From positions 992,001 to 1,056,000 of the forward strand of contig JAGMUV010000001.1 in NCBI GenBank assembly GCA_020744425.1: a DNA stretch of 64,000 nucleotides. Direction: 5' to 3'. A model generated the notes under the pieces. That model worked only from the letters and a program-made list of their open reading frames with translations. It was not told the origin of the DNA and searched no databases. Below are positions 47,251-58,700 of this stretch, piece after piece. How positions within the stretch are numbered: the stretch's first letter is position 1; each line of letters begins with the position of its first letter. The DNA comes from Dactylonectria macrodidyma. Its lineage: Eukaryota; Ascomycota; Sordariomycetes; Hypocreales; Nectriaceae. The translations under genes were made by a program, and so were the position numbers.

Positions 47251-49487
47251 AGCGGGCTTGTTTGTGTCTTACCAATGCCTCAACGCCGTTAAAAGGCCCC
47301 ACGTAAGTCAGCTTTAGCGGGGGGAGCATGTATAATAAAGGCGCCATTCGTTTGGGGTCAACGGATATGGGAGAGGCGGTGAAAGCTGTGGCAGCGTGAA
47401 AAGACAAGAGAAAATGAGATGGGTTTTGCGTATCCTCCACACTGAGAGGGCGTCCAGGGAGAAGATACCACAAAGGAAATAATTTGTTTGAGCGATCGCG
47501 ATTGTCTATGAAAGGCGCACGGTTGCAGCATGCGGCTAGGGGGGCAGACCACCAGCAGGCTGGAGTTTGCGCCTCTTGTTGATTGTGTGGGTGTCGTGCC
47601 TACCTCTGGTACCTATCTTTACCGCGTTATTATCAAGTGCCGTGCAACCATCTTAAGATGCAGCTGTCCAAGGTGGGAGAAAGTTCAGAAGGATTGCAGC
47701 TGCACGCTGCCGCGTGTTTCGAAGGTTTGATGGGTCCGAACGGCTGCAACCGGGTGCAGCCGTCGTTTCAAATAAAGGCAGAGGAGAATAAGTGCAGGGT
47801 TGAAGAGGGCGGAGTTACAATACTATGGGGCGCGTTCTGGAGCAATGGATCGAAGACTGGAACACTGGAAGAGCGGAAGAGCGTGGAAGAGGTGGAGTTT
47901 AGAATGAGAATGATGTAAGCGCGGTAGGGATATGGCTTGATAATTCAGGTACAGGTGCGAAGCGGAGGAAGGATGGGTAGGGATACAAGGGCGAACAGGA
48001 GCCGGAGCAAACGTGCCCGCGATTGACCAGGCACACTTTGACGGGAAACATGTAACCTCAAACATGAAGATGGGTCTCTACGGACAAACAAACGGATACG
48101 ATACGGCTGAAGGTGTGTGGGAGCAGGGCGTGGGTTTATGCAGTCTCCCGTCACGACCTGCAAACCATCAACAGCCACAGGTCGGGTGATGTGTGGTTGG
48201 TCGCAACAAGAGCTTCAGCTTTGAAAAATCAACAGGAGCCCATGGAGACACTCAGAAACTCTCGCAAGAAGCACCAGAGTTCAATGCTTTAACCACTAGT
48301 TGGTTAGCAAGGTGCCACGGCGCCAACGCTGATTTGCATTCAGGAACCGCTAGCGATGGGTTCCAAGCCAGAAGCTTACAGGAAGAAGGGCGGTGGGAAG
48401 CTTTTGGCGGGCGGCGGAGGTTTCGAAACACCCCGGCTGGCTTGTTGATGATGCTGCAGCGGCACTTTTTTTTCCTGTGCTTCCCTCCACTCTAAAGCCC
48501 CCCCAAGCGCACAGGTCGAGCGGGAGACCCTACGGAAAGACTTGGAATGGAGGTGTTGCTTTGTAACCGACATGGATTGGAGGGTGCGTCGGAATAGATA
48601 TAAAAACTGGGAGATGACTCGGAGATGTCGAGAATCCTGCGGAAAGCCTGGCCGGCCTGGTTGTTCGGAGTAGACTTGAGGGAAACGCGCATCGCAGATC
48701 CCCGATTTAGCCCAGGCTCCCGGGTCCCACGACCCCGTTCAGTCCCTTAGATATCTGCGCGCGCGTGGGGACGTTGTGCGAGAGTACGAGACCGAAGGAG
48801 GTAGGACGGGGATTGTGGCATCTTTTCGCTGCGCGGGATCGTGCGCCCTCGACAACAACCTGAGACAGCCGAAGGGCTCCCCGATGGCATACTCTGAGCA
48901 ATGTACGTATCCGGACTGATAGCCGTCGTTGGCAATGTTGGTGGTTGAGAGATAACTGTGGTCGTTGCCCCCCTCCTTCCCTCCCTCCCACCGTCGATAT
49001 CGTTGGCATTGGTGTTTTGTCGGCCTTTTCTCGTCGTCACTCGTCGAAATCGTTCTTGTCGTCTCCTTGTTTAGCCTCGCTCGCTTGGCTGTGCTGTCTG
49101 TCTCCATCGCGCTGGCGGACGTCCGTCTCGGATGCGTTGGACCAGGGCGACGAGGGCTCGCCTAACAAACCAATCTCCCCATCCATGCTCTCCGATGCGT
49201 TGATTGATTTCTCATGCCGGAGGAAAAGCATCTGACTGACGACTGGAGAGGTAGCAAAATACGGAACTCGACTGACCGACTGATAGACCAACGCCGTTTG
49301 ACTTGTTCTCTCCGAGGCGGCCATCCCACTGGCACCCGCAACAGTAACTGCGCTGACGTCGACATCCGCATCCAAAGGCCGCACTCGCCGAAAAATCGCC
49401 GCCCGGTGTCGCCGCCACTGCCGCAGTCTCCGTTGCCCGCCGACCGATGCTGCAGTGCAAGTCGTGGGCCATTACCAGCATTGCGGG
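47251..49487. other. Gene-poor region of about 2.2 kb
   Basis: No supported gene. Short frames exist on both strands, for example on the minus strand around 49037-49370, but they have no recognisable domain and no splice partners. Confidence 0.45.
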
Positions 49488-50030
49488 ATGCCGCTCACCA
49501 AGTCGCGGCCGTCGCTGAGGCTGAGCGGTCACAAGAAATCAAAGTCAACAGTTGAGACGAGCCAGCAGCAGCAACAGCAACAGCAACCGCAACAGCAACA
49601 GCAACCGCAACCGCAACCGCAACCGCAACAGCAGCAAGTGCCCCGAAGTCACAAAAAGACCAGATCGACGTCGGAAAATAATAGGTTTGGGCCAGCCTCG
49701 CCTCCCCTGCCCCAGCACCTGCAACAACGGCTCGACGCCACACTTCTGGAAGAAGACGAGGAATACTACTCTGGCGATTATGATGCTGGCGACGATAATG
49801 TAGGCGTCACAGTTGGCGTCATCGCCAGTCGGCGCGATGAGCCTGGAATTGGAATCCCTGGATCAAGATCAGGATCAGGGAGTCGTTTTTCGATGCCAGA
49901 TTCCCGCCTCCAGCGTCTGCTCTCCCGGGCCCGGAAGCGCATCAAGGAACGTGGGCGAGAGAATGCTGGTTCACTAGAGTCGCCGCTGGGGCCGTTGAGC
50001 CCAGGAAATAGTGTAAGCCCAGAACCTTGA
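49488..50030 (+). CDS. Hypothetical Gln/Pro-repeat protein, 180 residues
   Basis: ATG 49488 is the first in-frame ATG; the frame ends with TGA at 50028-50030. Residues about 26-50 are an uninterrupted Gln/Pro tract. Basic Lys/Ser/Thr patches flank it on both sides (HKKSKST, HKKTRST). An acidic segment (LLEEDEEYYSGDYDAGDDN) follows, then a Gly/Ser-rich linker and a basic, helix-prone C-terminal segment (LQRLLSRARKRIKERGREN). The layout suggests a nuclear or RNA-associated disordered protein, but this is inference from composition only. An upstream exon is possible because the frame stays open 5' of the ATG with only a GTG start there. Confidence 0.5.
   Translation: MPLTKSRPSLRLSGHKKSKSTVETSQQQQQQQQPQQQQQPQPQPQPQQQQVPRSHKKTRSTSENNRFGPASPPLPQHLQQRLDATLLEEDEEYYSGDYDAGDDNVGVTVGVIASRRDEPGIGIPGSRSGSGSRFSMPDSRLQRLLSRARKRIKERGRENAGSLESPLGPLSPGNSVSPEP
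49563..49637 (+). repeat. CAG/CAA/CCG codon repeat (25 codons)
   Basis: A mixed run of CAG, CAA and CCG triplets encodes 19 Gln and 6 Pro residues in frame with the hypothetical protein. Mixed codons point to selection on the peptide rather than recent slippage of a pure triplet, and triplet repeats such as this vary in length between strains. Confidence 0.85.
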
Positions 50031-50900
50031 CAACCACCTCTTGACAACAGCCCTTGACAACAGCCTATGACAAGCCCAAACCCAAGCGCCCTCACTACGC
50101 CCTCAAGCCCCCTCCAAACCCACCCCCCCTGGAAAAGCAATCTGCAGCCTCCGCAGCCTCTGCGGGATGGTAACTCCCGCCATCAGACCACTGAGACATG
50201 TCCTCAGCCCAGGCCGGCCCCGTCCTGCGGTGGTCTGTGGTGGCCTGTGGTGATGGCCTGTGGTGGTGGCCTGTGGTGGCGGATGGTGACCTATAGTGGC
50301 CCATGGGCCGAGCCCAGCTTGTCGCGTGCCAGGGCGATCTCGCTGCACGTCCTCACCCGTCCATGCTCGTCCTTGCCTGTCCTGGCCTTTCCTTGTCTGT
50401 CCTTGCTTCCTCAGGTCATGAGCCATGCGACGGCCCTGCTACGGCCCTGCTACTCGGTGGGCGCGGCGCAATTGGGGCGTTTTCTCCCCTCAAAACCCGC
50501 CATGGTGCTGCCGCGTCCACTGCCCCTCCTGCCTCAGCTGTCCCGGATCTCATTTCACTTCTTCTCTTTCTCCCCTTCTCCATTGCCGCGCCTTCTTAGC
50601 CTCAATTGCCTTTGTCACTTCTCACTTCTAGTCGTGCTGATGCGAGGTCTTCTCCCGCCCTTCTAGGTCTCACCCACCTGGTCCCCGCAATCTCCTCCAC
50701 ACCGCGGCGCTCCTCCCGACCGAACCGTCCGTTTCCAGGCCCCACCTCCCAACTCGCCATCACGGCCTCGGCCTCTCGCTTCCCCGCGTTCACCACCAGA
50801 TCCGAACAAGCCCCTCCCTCCTCCTCCCCCGACCCCGGGCACGGAGCTGGTTCCTCCTACTTCTCCCCCAGGCAAACCAGTTCTCAAGCTCGAGAAAATC
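50031..50900. other. Intergenic region with a TGGTGGCCTG repeat and a CT-rich leader
   Basis: The region between two same-strand genes contains a degenerate TGGTGGCCTG-type repeat at about 50228-50302. A C+T-rich leader runs from about 50520 to the start codon at 50901. Open frames here (up to 199 codons from ATG 50067) follow the biased composition and have no domain I recognise. Confidence 0.45.
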
Positions 50901-53677
50901 ATGGCTACTCTAACCGAAGGCGAGATTGAGAAGCTCTTCTCTGGCGCCCCTCAGTACTTTGCTCGCAGTGAAGGCCATTGCTCGGGTGCGCCACACCCTA
51001 GTGTCGCCTTCCCTTTCGACGAGGCATTGGAGATTCGCGACCTCACCGACCATGTCCAGGTCGAAGACCGCGCCTGGAGCGGCGTCACTGCCTGGCCTCA
51101 TCTCACCCGGGACCTTAATCATGATGCCGCGGCTCAGAAGCAAGCCGCCGCCTCTCGCAAAGCTCACTTCTTCATCCGCTGTCGCGAGCGTCCCAACATG
51201 CTAAGCATGCAGGGTCTCGAGAAAGGGTCCATGGGCTACCAAGCCGCCCTCGAGCTTGCCGTTGGCGACTCCCTCGAGGAAGAGCAATTTGGCTTCGACA
51301 GTGTCGGCAAAAAGGCCCAAGTCATCATCGAGGCACGCGAGCGCATGCTCTCTACTATTGGCCATCTACGTCGCCTCCCCGAGACTGAAATTCTCAACAG
51401 GCTCAAGCGCAACGGCGAGCTTTACCGAGACAATGACCTTCGTAAGAGGACCTCTCTTTCGACTTACCAGGATCTCTTCCACACTTTCATGCGCCCATGC
51501 AACGTTGTGGTGGATAAACGCGACCATTATAGCCTAACCAATCAGATCAATGCCTTGCTCAAGTGTCTTGGCACCGCCAATGTCTGGTTCGATTTCACGC
51601 ATGTTGAGTGGAGGATCAGACTCGGCCAGATTTTGTGGGGAGGGCGAGATGGTGACAACCTCGAGGATACCTCGTCTATCCATGATGCTGCCCACACCAG
51701 CGAGCGCGCAGAGGAGAGATACTGGCTCTTGATGCAAATTCTTGTCTCTACCGAACTTCTCATCCGGCTCGACGCTGTCACGGAAGGCGAAGAATATGGC
51801 GTCGAGTCCTTCCGACCCATTGATGTCGTTCACTTCGAGAGGGCTGCGACTCGAATGGTCAAATGGTCGCTGCATCTTGCCCGTAGCTGGCTCGAGAACA
51901 TCGACCTGACCAAAATCGAGGGCCCTCCCCCCTCGAACCCCCCCACTCCTTCTTCGGCAGGCTGGTTGGGATCCATCGTTAGCAAAATCACCTTACGCCA
52001 CCACCACGAAGAGGAGAAATCACCTTCTACCTACCGCTATACGATTAAGGGCCGCCATGGGCAACGGCAAGTGGACGGCCTCACCCATTTCGCGAGGAAG
52101 CTGCGCTGGCCTGGAATTGATACTTATGAGGCTCTGATCTCCGAAAACCTGCGCAACTCTGCAGGGACCCCAGCTCTGCCCACTCCTACTCCGACCCCAA
52201 GCGCTCAGCCGAATGGGGTGAAACGCGACTCCTACTTTGGCCCTTGGGATCGCCCAAAGAGCCCGTATGACAGGATTCAGCTCCGTCGAGGAAAGCTGGC
52301 GGCGACTCTGCACGCCTCGGGATGGCTCTCCAAATCGTATATTTTTGGGCTAATGCTTCCTGGCGATGGCCTCCATCACTTCTTGATGGCCACACTCCTC
52401 GAAAATGACCCGGCAGCAATGCAGAAGCTAGGCCCAGTGGCCAATCTCTGTGGAGGCTTTGTGTACTCGGGAAAGAGTTTTTGGAGCACGTCATGCATCG
52501 TTGGCCGCGTTATTGCTGCTGGAAAGGGATCTGCTGAATGTATGGGGTGGGTCTCGAGCGACATTCTACCTGTTGGAAAATCTGATGGCTGGGTCAACAT
52601 CGAGGTCGCTGATGTGCCAGGTGGGTTCTAACCGAGTCGATATATTACAGCGAATCAGGACTAACAATACCTTTAGGAGACATGGCGCACATAGGCAAGA
52701 AAGCCAGGCTCTGGGCAAAGAAGCGGATTGAGAAGGAGTCCTCTATTCTTGGAGACGCAGACGAATATTCCGTTCTACCCGCCGACTTCATCATTCCCCA
52801 CGAAAACATTTACTCAACTCCCCCCGAGCTTGTTTCCGTGAAGCTGCAGTCTCTAGACCTCGTAGCTCCGGCAAACTCGATCCAGACAGCCCCCTTCACA
52901 AAGCAGTCAGAGGCTACCGCGACTACTGCCAACGGAACCAAAGACCCCGAGCTCCTCTCGTTCCCTGCCAGCGTCACCTTCTCCGTTACCTTTGATGGCC
53001 GGCTCCCAGCCGCGGACTTTTCCTTCTCATTGGCATATGACGCCAACTTCGTCACTGCTCACCCCTGCGCGCCGTCGCGAGGAGTCAGGTTCTTGAAGTC
53101 CCCGACCAGCCCAACAATCCAGCAGATTGATGTCTCTGGATCTGATATGCTGGGCAAGAGTGCTCGCCCTGCTCATAGGACTGGTAAGAGGTCCGATTTC
53201 AATGTTGCAAAAATTTCAGCTAACTGAAACCCTACAGGCCATCCTTTACACAAATACTTTAATTATACGGTCATGCACGTCTCGGAGTTGCTCAAGAAGC
53301 AACACATCCCACTGGCCGAGCTGCTTGCCACTCCGCCTTCTACTACGCGACGCCCCTCCAGGAATGGAAGCGAGCGCGTGCTTGTCATTGACTGCCTGAC
53401 CAACATGGCAATGGAGGCGCCCATGTCCCCAACCCGGGAGCGTCTGACATCTAAGTACAACATCGTTCAGCGAAGGGGTAGCTTCCCTGCTGCGGCACAG
53501 ATGCACTTTGAGTCACGAAAGCGTCAGTTTGGCTCCGACATGGAGATGCTTGTGCGGGCCATCTGCGCTCAGAACGGATGGAACGCCATCATCAGCCGCC
53601 GGAAGCGTGGATGCCTCGCCTGTGCTATTAGAGAGGCTGGAGCGTTGCAGTGGAAAGTCATCATCCGGGTGGAATAA
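50901..53677 (+). CDS. Conserved-looking protein of unknown function, 888 residues
   Basis: Three exons: 50901-52620, 52677-53183 and 53238-53677, giving 888 residues. The introns (56 and 54 nt) have donors GTGGGT and GTAAGA, branch sites ACTAAC and GCTAAC, and acceptors TTAG and ACAG; phases match. I do not recognise a named domain. The sequence is well ordered, without signal peptide or membrane helices. It opens with TEGEIEKLFSGAPQYFARSEGH. Further motifs are RERMLSTIGHLRRLP, HVEWRIRLGQILWGG, a long helical middle, a proline-rich linker near 350-360, and a globular C-terminal part with SKSYIFGLMLPGDGLHHFLMA, then ADFIIPHENIY and a basic end (SRRKRGCLACAIREAG). The balanced composition and precise splicing show a real, probably ascomycete-conserved gene. 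A cytosolic role is likely, but no function should be assumed. Confidence 0.8.
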
Positions 53678-54421
53678 CCGGAGAAAAACGAGGTAATCAG
53701 GAAATGGGAGAACATAACTCTGGGCGTTTATGGTACGGAATTGTTTGAAATGGCGGGTACTGTACAGGCTGAGGCGGCTGCATTGTTTTGAGATACGATG
53801 TGATGATGTACAAGAAGATGCTGCAGCACAGCCCATGTTTGATACCACTCGAAACGACTGGAACACTGGCTTTGGAAAGAATGGCTCGGTTCAAGTTTGC
53901 CGATAGGGTTTCCAAAGCCTTACTTGTAACTCTTAAATAAATGATAAAGAGATGCTCGTTCACTTAGATTTGATGCCATGGCCGTAGTTCTAGGGGTTTG
54001 AGGCTCCCGCCAATCCCAATGTGTTTGCATCCCAGTTCTTGGTGAATTTAGAGTATGTGGCTCGAAGGCAGAGGCATTGGGCCAGTGAATCACAGATAAG
54101 TTGCTCGGTATTTGCTGAGATATGATTCCTTCGTAGTATTGCAGTGAGTTCAAGCACAGCACACTTGAGCCAAAAGTGAGCTACGAACATCTTCCTCATA
54201 CTTAAGATTTTCTGAGGCGACGTGCGGTCTGTCGTTTCATATCAATTCTTCAATGCATCTCTTGCTTGCATCTCGGTCTTAACTTATTCTTGGTAAGTCG
54301 ATGCGCACTGGATTTTCCATCGTGTGCTGACGATTCTCGATAGCTCCCCGTGTTTAGAGTAGGCGCCAGCTCAGGCGCACCACTTACTCGCTTTCGGTCA
54401 CTTTCAAGTACGACCGCAACG
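53678..54421. other. Intergenic region with a probable 5'-UTR intron
   Basis: This 744-base spacer holds the 3' region of the 888-residue gene and the leader of the next. Within it, 54293-54343 looks like a 51-nt intron in the leader (donor GTAAGT, branch GCTGAC, acceptor ATAG). It is non-coding because no in-frame ATG precedes it. Confidence 0.45.
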
Positions 54422-55564
54422 ATGTTCAAGCGCGAACAGAATCCTGCCATAGTGATGGAATACGCCGTCGAACAACCCATGCATATGAACTCCGAGATCG
54501 TGATGGTAGACTTGACCGGCACTCGCTCTCATGCTGCCGAAGGAGTGCCAATATCTAAACGGCCTGTCGCCATGTTAAAGAAAACTATCAAGACGGAGCC
54601 GCAGCGAGAAGAGCTCGTTGTGAGAAATAGAGTAGATGCTGCCGAGGAGATCGATGGCGTCCCGTCTCTTTCGGACCCGCCTATTCTTCAGTCAAAGAAC
54701 ATCACCCGTGATGAGGTCATGATACAAGGAGTCGAACTACTGCAAAAGCTTGGCAGTCGCCAGCATAATCGGCGAGACCTCAGCGAAGAGATGAACGCCT
54801 GGCTCGACGAACACAAGGTCAGAGTGTTGACGCAGCACGCAAAGGGGTTGGTCTACCTCTGGGGCATGAAATACGACCGAAAGTTTACGTTTTGGGTCCA
54901 TCGAGCCTACGAAGACCTGACGGAGTATTCTTACACTGACGACGAAGAGGTCACTCAGCCACTCCTGAGTTGGCGTGACTTGATCAAAGAGCCACTACGA
55001 GAGATGCGCTTCATCGCAGCGGAGTCGGATCGAGATATGCAACGGCGCATCATCCATGTCAATAAACAGCTGCAGAAGGGCATGGCTTGGCTCGACTGGC
55101 AAGAACAGCGACGACATGCGCAGCGTGAGACGGCTGCAAAGGAGGAAAAGCGTGCGAGAGAAGAACTCTCGGCGGCGGCCACTAGAGTCAGAATCTCGCA
55201 CGAGGCCTTGAACGTGTCTGGCGGGAAGTTGGACGAGCTGCTTCAGAAGACCAGCGAGGTCCTTGCAATCGCCAAATCGACAGCCGGCCCGGCAGTCAAG
55301 AAACGGCGAGTCGAACCAACGCCGGCTACTGCTTCTGCTGTGGCTTCGAGCAAGCGGAAGCAAATTGTGGAGGATGTGCAAGTTATGGTGGACTCGCTGA
55401 AGTACTGCCTTCCGTCGGCCCGCACGGTCTTTGTGCAGCTGGAGAAGGTCCTAAAGCACTTTGATGAGGGTATCGCGAAGGATATTGACTACGACCTCGA
55501 CAGATGTCTTGTCCGACGTAGGAAGCGAATCAGCGAGCTGTTGGACTCTCCAACTCACGACTGA
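54422..55564 (+). CDS. Hypothetical nuclear-type protein, 380 residues
   Basis: A single coding exon from ATG 54422; the frame is open upstream but without another ATG. I do not recognise a family. Residues about 45-62 hold VAMLKKTIKTEP, which contains a consensus SUMO-acceptor site (I-K-T-E). A middle segment with LGSRQHNRRDLSEEMNAWLD and GLVYLWGMKYDRKFTFWVHRAYEDL looks globular. A long charged helix (about 210-265, Arg/Glu/Ala-rich with LDWQEQRRHAQRE) is probably a coiled coil. A classical nuclear-localisation motif, KKRRVEP, lies at about 293-299. The end is helical and basic. Together these suggest a nuclear protein, perhaps chromatin- or transcription-linked; this is inferred from motifs alone. 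Confidence 0.65.
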   Translation: MFKREQNPAIVMEYAVEQPMHMNSEIVMVDLTGTRSHAAEGVPISKRPVAMLKKTIKTEPQREELVVRNRVDAAEEIDGVPSLSDPPILQSKNITRDEVMIQGVELLQKLGSRQHNRRDLSEEMNAWLDEHKVRVLTQHAKGLVYLWGMKYDRKFTFWVHRAYEDLTEYSYTDDEEVTQPLLSWRDLIKEPLREMRFIAAESDRDMQRRIIHVNKQLQKGMAWLDWQEQRRHAQRETAAKEEKRAREELSAAATRVRISHEALNVSGGKLDELLQKTSEVLAIAKSTAGPAVKKRRVEPTPATASAVASSKRKQIVEDVQVMVDSLKYCLPSARTVFVQLEKVLKHFDEGIAKDIDYDLDRCLVRRRKRISELLDSPTHD

Positions 55565-55980
55565 TGAGAAGGGGACAAGGTGATAGTATGAAGGCCAGGA
55601 CCGTACCAGAACGAAGATTGGCGCTTGCCGAGATTCTAGTTTATTCTTAGGTCGCCCTATCATTATTGAAAATCTCGACTCTTACTGATCATTCATCAAC
55701 ACATCTTAGGAGAAGCGAAGTGTCATGGTGTAAGTTGAAAAGTGAGTTTGGGACATGCAAGTAAAGATGGAGTCAACCCTCGTTACGCCAATAGCACGTC
55801 ACAGAGCCTACACCTGTAAGTAGTTTAGCGCCTCCCCACACGTCGACATGCCAGCTTCCCCATTCAGCCGCGCGCCAGATGCTCCCCCCGAGTCGACAGC
55901 TCGCAACCACCAAATTGCGATATTGATCCAGCATCCTCAACCTCAACTCTTCACCCATCGCAAGGACAACTTCAGAAACT
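55565..55980. other. Short intergenic region upstream of the Asterix gene
   Basis: A 416-base promoter and leader region between two same-strand genes. It contains no supported gene or named motif. Confidence 0.5.
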
Positions 55981-56674
55981 ATGGCGCCCAACAAGGACTC
56001 GCGACGACCCGACCTGGGTGAGTTTTCCTCTCCCCCCATCTCATGCCATTGACGATCCATCCCCGTGAACTCCCTCCATTTGGAAATGCTGCCATGTGAT
56101 GCTACGCGATGCGATGCCATACGATGCGATGCGACCGCCGCTGACCCCTCGAAACAGTCATCCCTTACCAGGAGCCCAAGTCCAAGGGTGACAGCACCGA
56201 TTTCTCCTCCACCATGGCCACGACCTTGCCCATGGCTGCCATGTTTACCCGCAACAAGTTTATGGGATGGTGCGTCTATATTGCCACCCCTCGGTTCCGC
56301 GAATGGTGTCTTGGGGACGGCCAGCAATCCAAGAGCTGCAATGCTGACGACCCTTCGACCTGCGAAACGACCTTTCGACCATAATGCTGACTTGAAACTC
56401 TAAACGATAGGGCCGCCGTCGTTTTCTCCATCCAGAGCTGGCTCGGCGAGAGCGAGGAGGCTCAGAAGAACTCTACCACTCCCGGTTACTTCTCCGTCGG
56501 CATGGCCCGTACGTCACTCTCGCCCCAATACTCGAAGATTCGCGACTTGTTGCTAACACTTGGGGAAACACAGTCATGTCCCTCGCAATTACCTACCTCC
56601 CGATGTTCCTTCCTCCGGTTCCCGGCCGAACTCCCGCTGCTGCTGCCGCCCCCCAAGCCGCGCCTTTGACCTAA
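55981..56674 (+). CDS. Asterix/WDR83OS-like subunit of the ER PAT complex (UPF0139)
   Basis: Four exons: 55981-56017, 56158-56269, 56411-56508 and 56574-56674, giving 115 residues. Donors are GTGAGT, GTGCGT, GTACGT; all phases match. The N-terminus has SRRPDLVIPYQEPKS, then STMATTLPMAAMFTRNKFMGWAAVVFSIQSWL and a second hydrophobic stretch, YFSVGMALMSLAITYLPMFLPP, with an Ala/Pro tail. That pattern of a short polar N-terminus and hydrophobic segments matches fungal members of the Asterix family (UPF0139). In animals Asterix with CCDC47 shields polar membrane segments of nascent proteins at the ER translocon. The two 140-nt introns are much longer than the 50-60 nt ones elsewhere in the window. 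Confidence 0.85.
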
Positions 56675-58572
56675 GGCGGGTCGAGAGAATGGGAAACTTG
56701 TTGCAAATTTAGTAATGGTGAGAGCCAAGGAGTGAAATCAAATCAACGCAGAAATAGGAGGAATATTTCCGCGGCAACATCAGGTGCGAAGATCTGGCGT
56801 TGTGCTAGAGCCAAGACTGGGGAGGCTCTGCGTACAGCTGTACGTATACTGTACATGTAATGTGCTCTTTGTAATACCATGGATCAATACTACGTCCATC
56901 ATCACATGCAAGTTTATACTATGTGTCGCGTGAGTGGCTGAAGTGATCATTGTCAAGTGACTTGCTTAAGGTTGCAACATCAGACTTGAGTTCGGCCTTA
57001 GGTTGAATTGAGTTGCTGAGATCTGGGCTTCATTATTCTGCCCTCACTGTTTTTCTTGCTGCCAGCAACTTTCATCTCGTTCATTTTGATCCGTTTGATG
57101 GGTCATAAAAAGTTTTTATTAAAGGAGAGAGGCCAAGTGTGAGGGTGGGCGTGGGCTCTAGTTGTTGGCTAAATTCGTATCGACGCCGTAGGTCGACATC
57201 TTGGATTCATCATTGCCAGAATATCTGTAAATCAGGGGCTGAAACTAATCGTGACCGCAATCCCAGGTATCTAGAAGGGATCTATGATAGTTGGAGAGGG
57301 AAAGGCCTGAACTTACGAATAGGAGGAAGTCAGTTAGCAAGCATTTCTGCAAAGGGGGTCACTGATGGTTGGCATTGGGTGGGTGTTAGTAGCCCGCCGA
57401 ATACATGCGTTATGTAAAGCACAATGAGTGCCGCCTTCATACCATTCAGTCGAGTCCTCTCTGATCCAGTCCGCTCATCAAGTTGTAGCTGTGATCGTCT
57501 CGAGCCTATTGAGTATTTGCATCTCACTAGGTGTACTTCCTCTCTAGCTCTAGGAACCACGCAGCCACAGCAAGGACAATAATTATATTGCAGAGCCCAG
57601 CAGAAATCCCACTCGAGCTATTTGACGAGGCTGTACCGTCTGGATCCGCTCTTTTCAAGAAGCTCTCTGACGTCGTGGCTCACTTAATCTTGGAGGACGC
57701 CGTTAGAGTTGAACTTAGTTCTTTCGATCTCAGACTCGCTAGTAATTTTGGCTTCATTGGACGGCGACCACGAGCCAGACATTATCTTAGGTGATCAATT
57801 CAACATCGTCGAATTTCAAGGTTAGACAGCCGACTATAAGCTTCAAATGTTGTTGGCCTCTAAGTAGCTGGCCTCTACCTGTGCACTCACGCCATCCTGG
57901 GACCCTTTGGCCTCTATGTCGCCGTCATCTTCTTGGATGTGACTAGAACTCATGTGCTACACTAAGAAGAGTCCGGGCCGAAGATAATTCAGGAAGCGAG
58001 CATTTTCAGCGACACGAGTAAAAGTGGCATTTTGGGACATGATAGAACTCGAGGGAGGAAATCTAGGAAGTCCATGAATTGAGAGGCCTTTGCATGCGAT
58101 TGGTTATTAGTTGGGCCCCCAATGGAGGCAATTACAGGGTAGGCTTGATGACGCTTGAAGAGGGTGCTGCGAATCTTCACATTCCTTCCTAGAGGGGTCG
58201 TAAAAGAGTTAGACAATTAATGGACATTGGTCAACCACAACTTGCCCACCACTTGAGTTCGGGACCATAGCGTGAGCTGAACTCACAGAAGGCGAATTTT
58301 ACCTCTCTATTTTCAGCTTGGGGAGTCTTAACATTTATGGTCAAATACAGTTGTAGGAGGGCATCGTGACTAAAACCGAGGATGGGGCAAAAGAACGTGC
58401 TAGTCTAGATGAGGTGGAGGTGGATGGGTCTCGCGATAATTCTGTAAAGTCAGATCCAGCATGATAAATTGTCAACCCTAGATGCACATTGTAGGAATTG
58501 TTCTTCCAAGCCGTGATTATCTTGCTGTTTCATCACACACTGGACCAAATGCCAAAAGGAAAGGTGAAGTGC

Positions 58573-58577
58573 AAAAA
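58573..58577 (-). terminator. Pol III terminator for tRNA-Ala
   Basis: Five T on the minus strand, 35 bases beyond the mature 3' end of the tRNA gene, is the first run long enough to stop RNA polymerase III. The second T-arm-like hairpin lies between it and the tRNA. Confidence 0.6.
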
Positions 58578-58589
58578 GTAAGGATGCTT

Positions 58590-58606
58590 GGTGGAATCAA
58601 ACCACC
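58590..58606 (-). ncRNA. Second T-arm-like hairpin downstream of tRNA-Ala
   Basis: On the minus strand GGTGG-TTTGATT-CCACC forms a perfect 5-bp stem with a 7-base loop, as in a tRNA T-arm, but the loop has TTTGATT instead of TTCGATT. It sits five bases past the tRNA-Ala 3' end and before the terminator, so it would be part of the primary transcript. It looks like the remains of a duplicated tRNA 3' half. It could also be chance. Confidence 0.35.
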
Positions 58607-58611
58607 GATGA

Positions 58612-58700
58612 TGGACGAACAGGGAATCGAACCCTGGACCACTCCCAGATATTCAGACGAAACATGCTAAGGGAGTATTATACCACTAAACCATTCGCCC
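58612..58700 (-). tRNA. tRNA-Ala (anticodon AGC) with a 17-nt intron
   Basis: Read on the minus strand from 58700, the gene has a 7-bp acceptor stem (GGGCGAA with TTCGTCC) that includes the G3-U70 wobble pair, the identity mark of alanine tRNAs. The anticodon stem is CTCCC/GGGAG, and the T-arm is CAGGG-TTCGATT-CCCTG with discriminator A. The anticodon loop reads TT-AGC-A, interrupted after position 37 by an intron at 58648-58664, then T38. Without the intron the length is 72 nt. The D-arm (GTTTAGTGGTATAA) is weak, as usual in this family. The internal A and B boxes drive Pol III. The intron position is the canonical one cut by the tRNA-splicing endonuclease. No CCA is encoded, as expected in eukaryotes. 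Confidence 0.93.

Noticed and set aside
50067..50666. 199-codon ATG frame between two + genes
   Set aside because: The product is a Pro/Leu/Ser/Trp mixture following GGT and CT repeats, and the stretch is better explained as spacer and leader.
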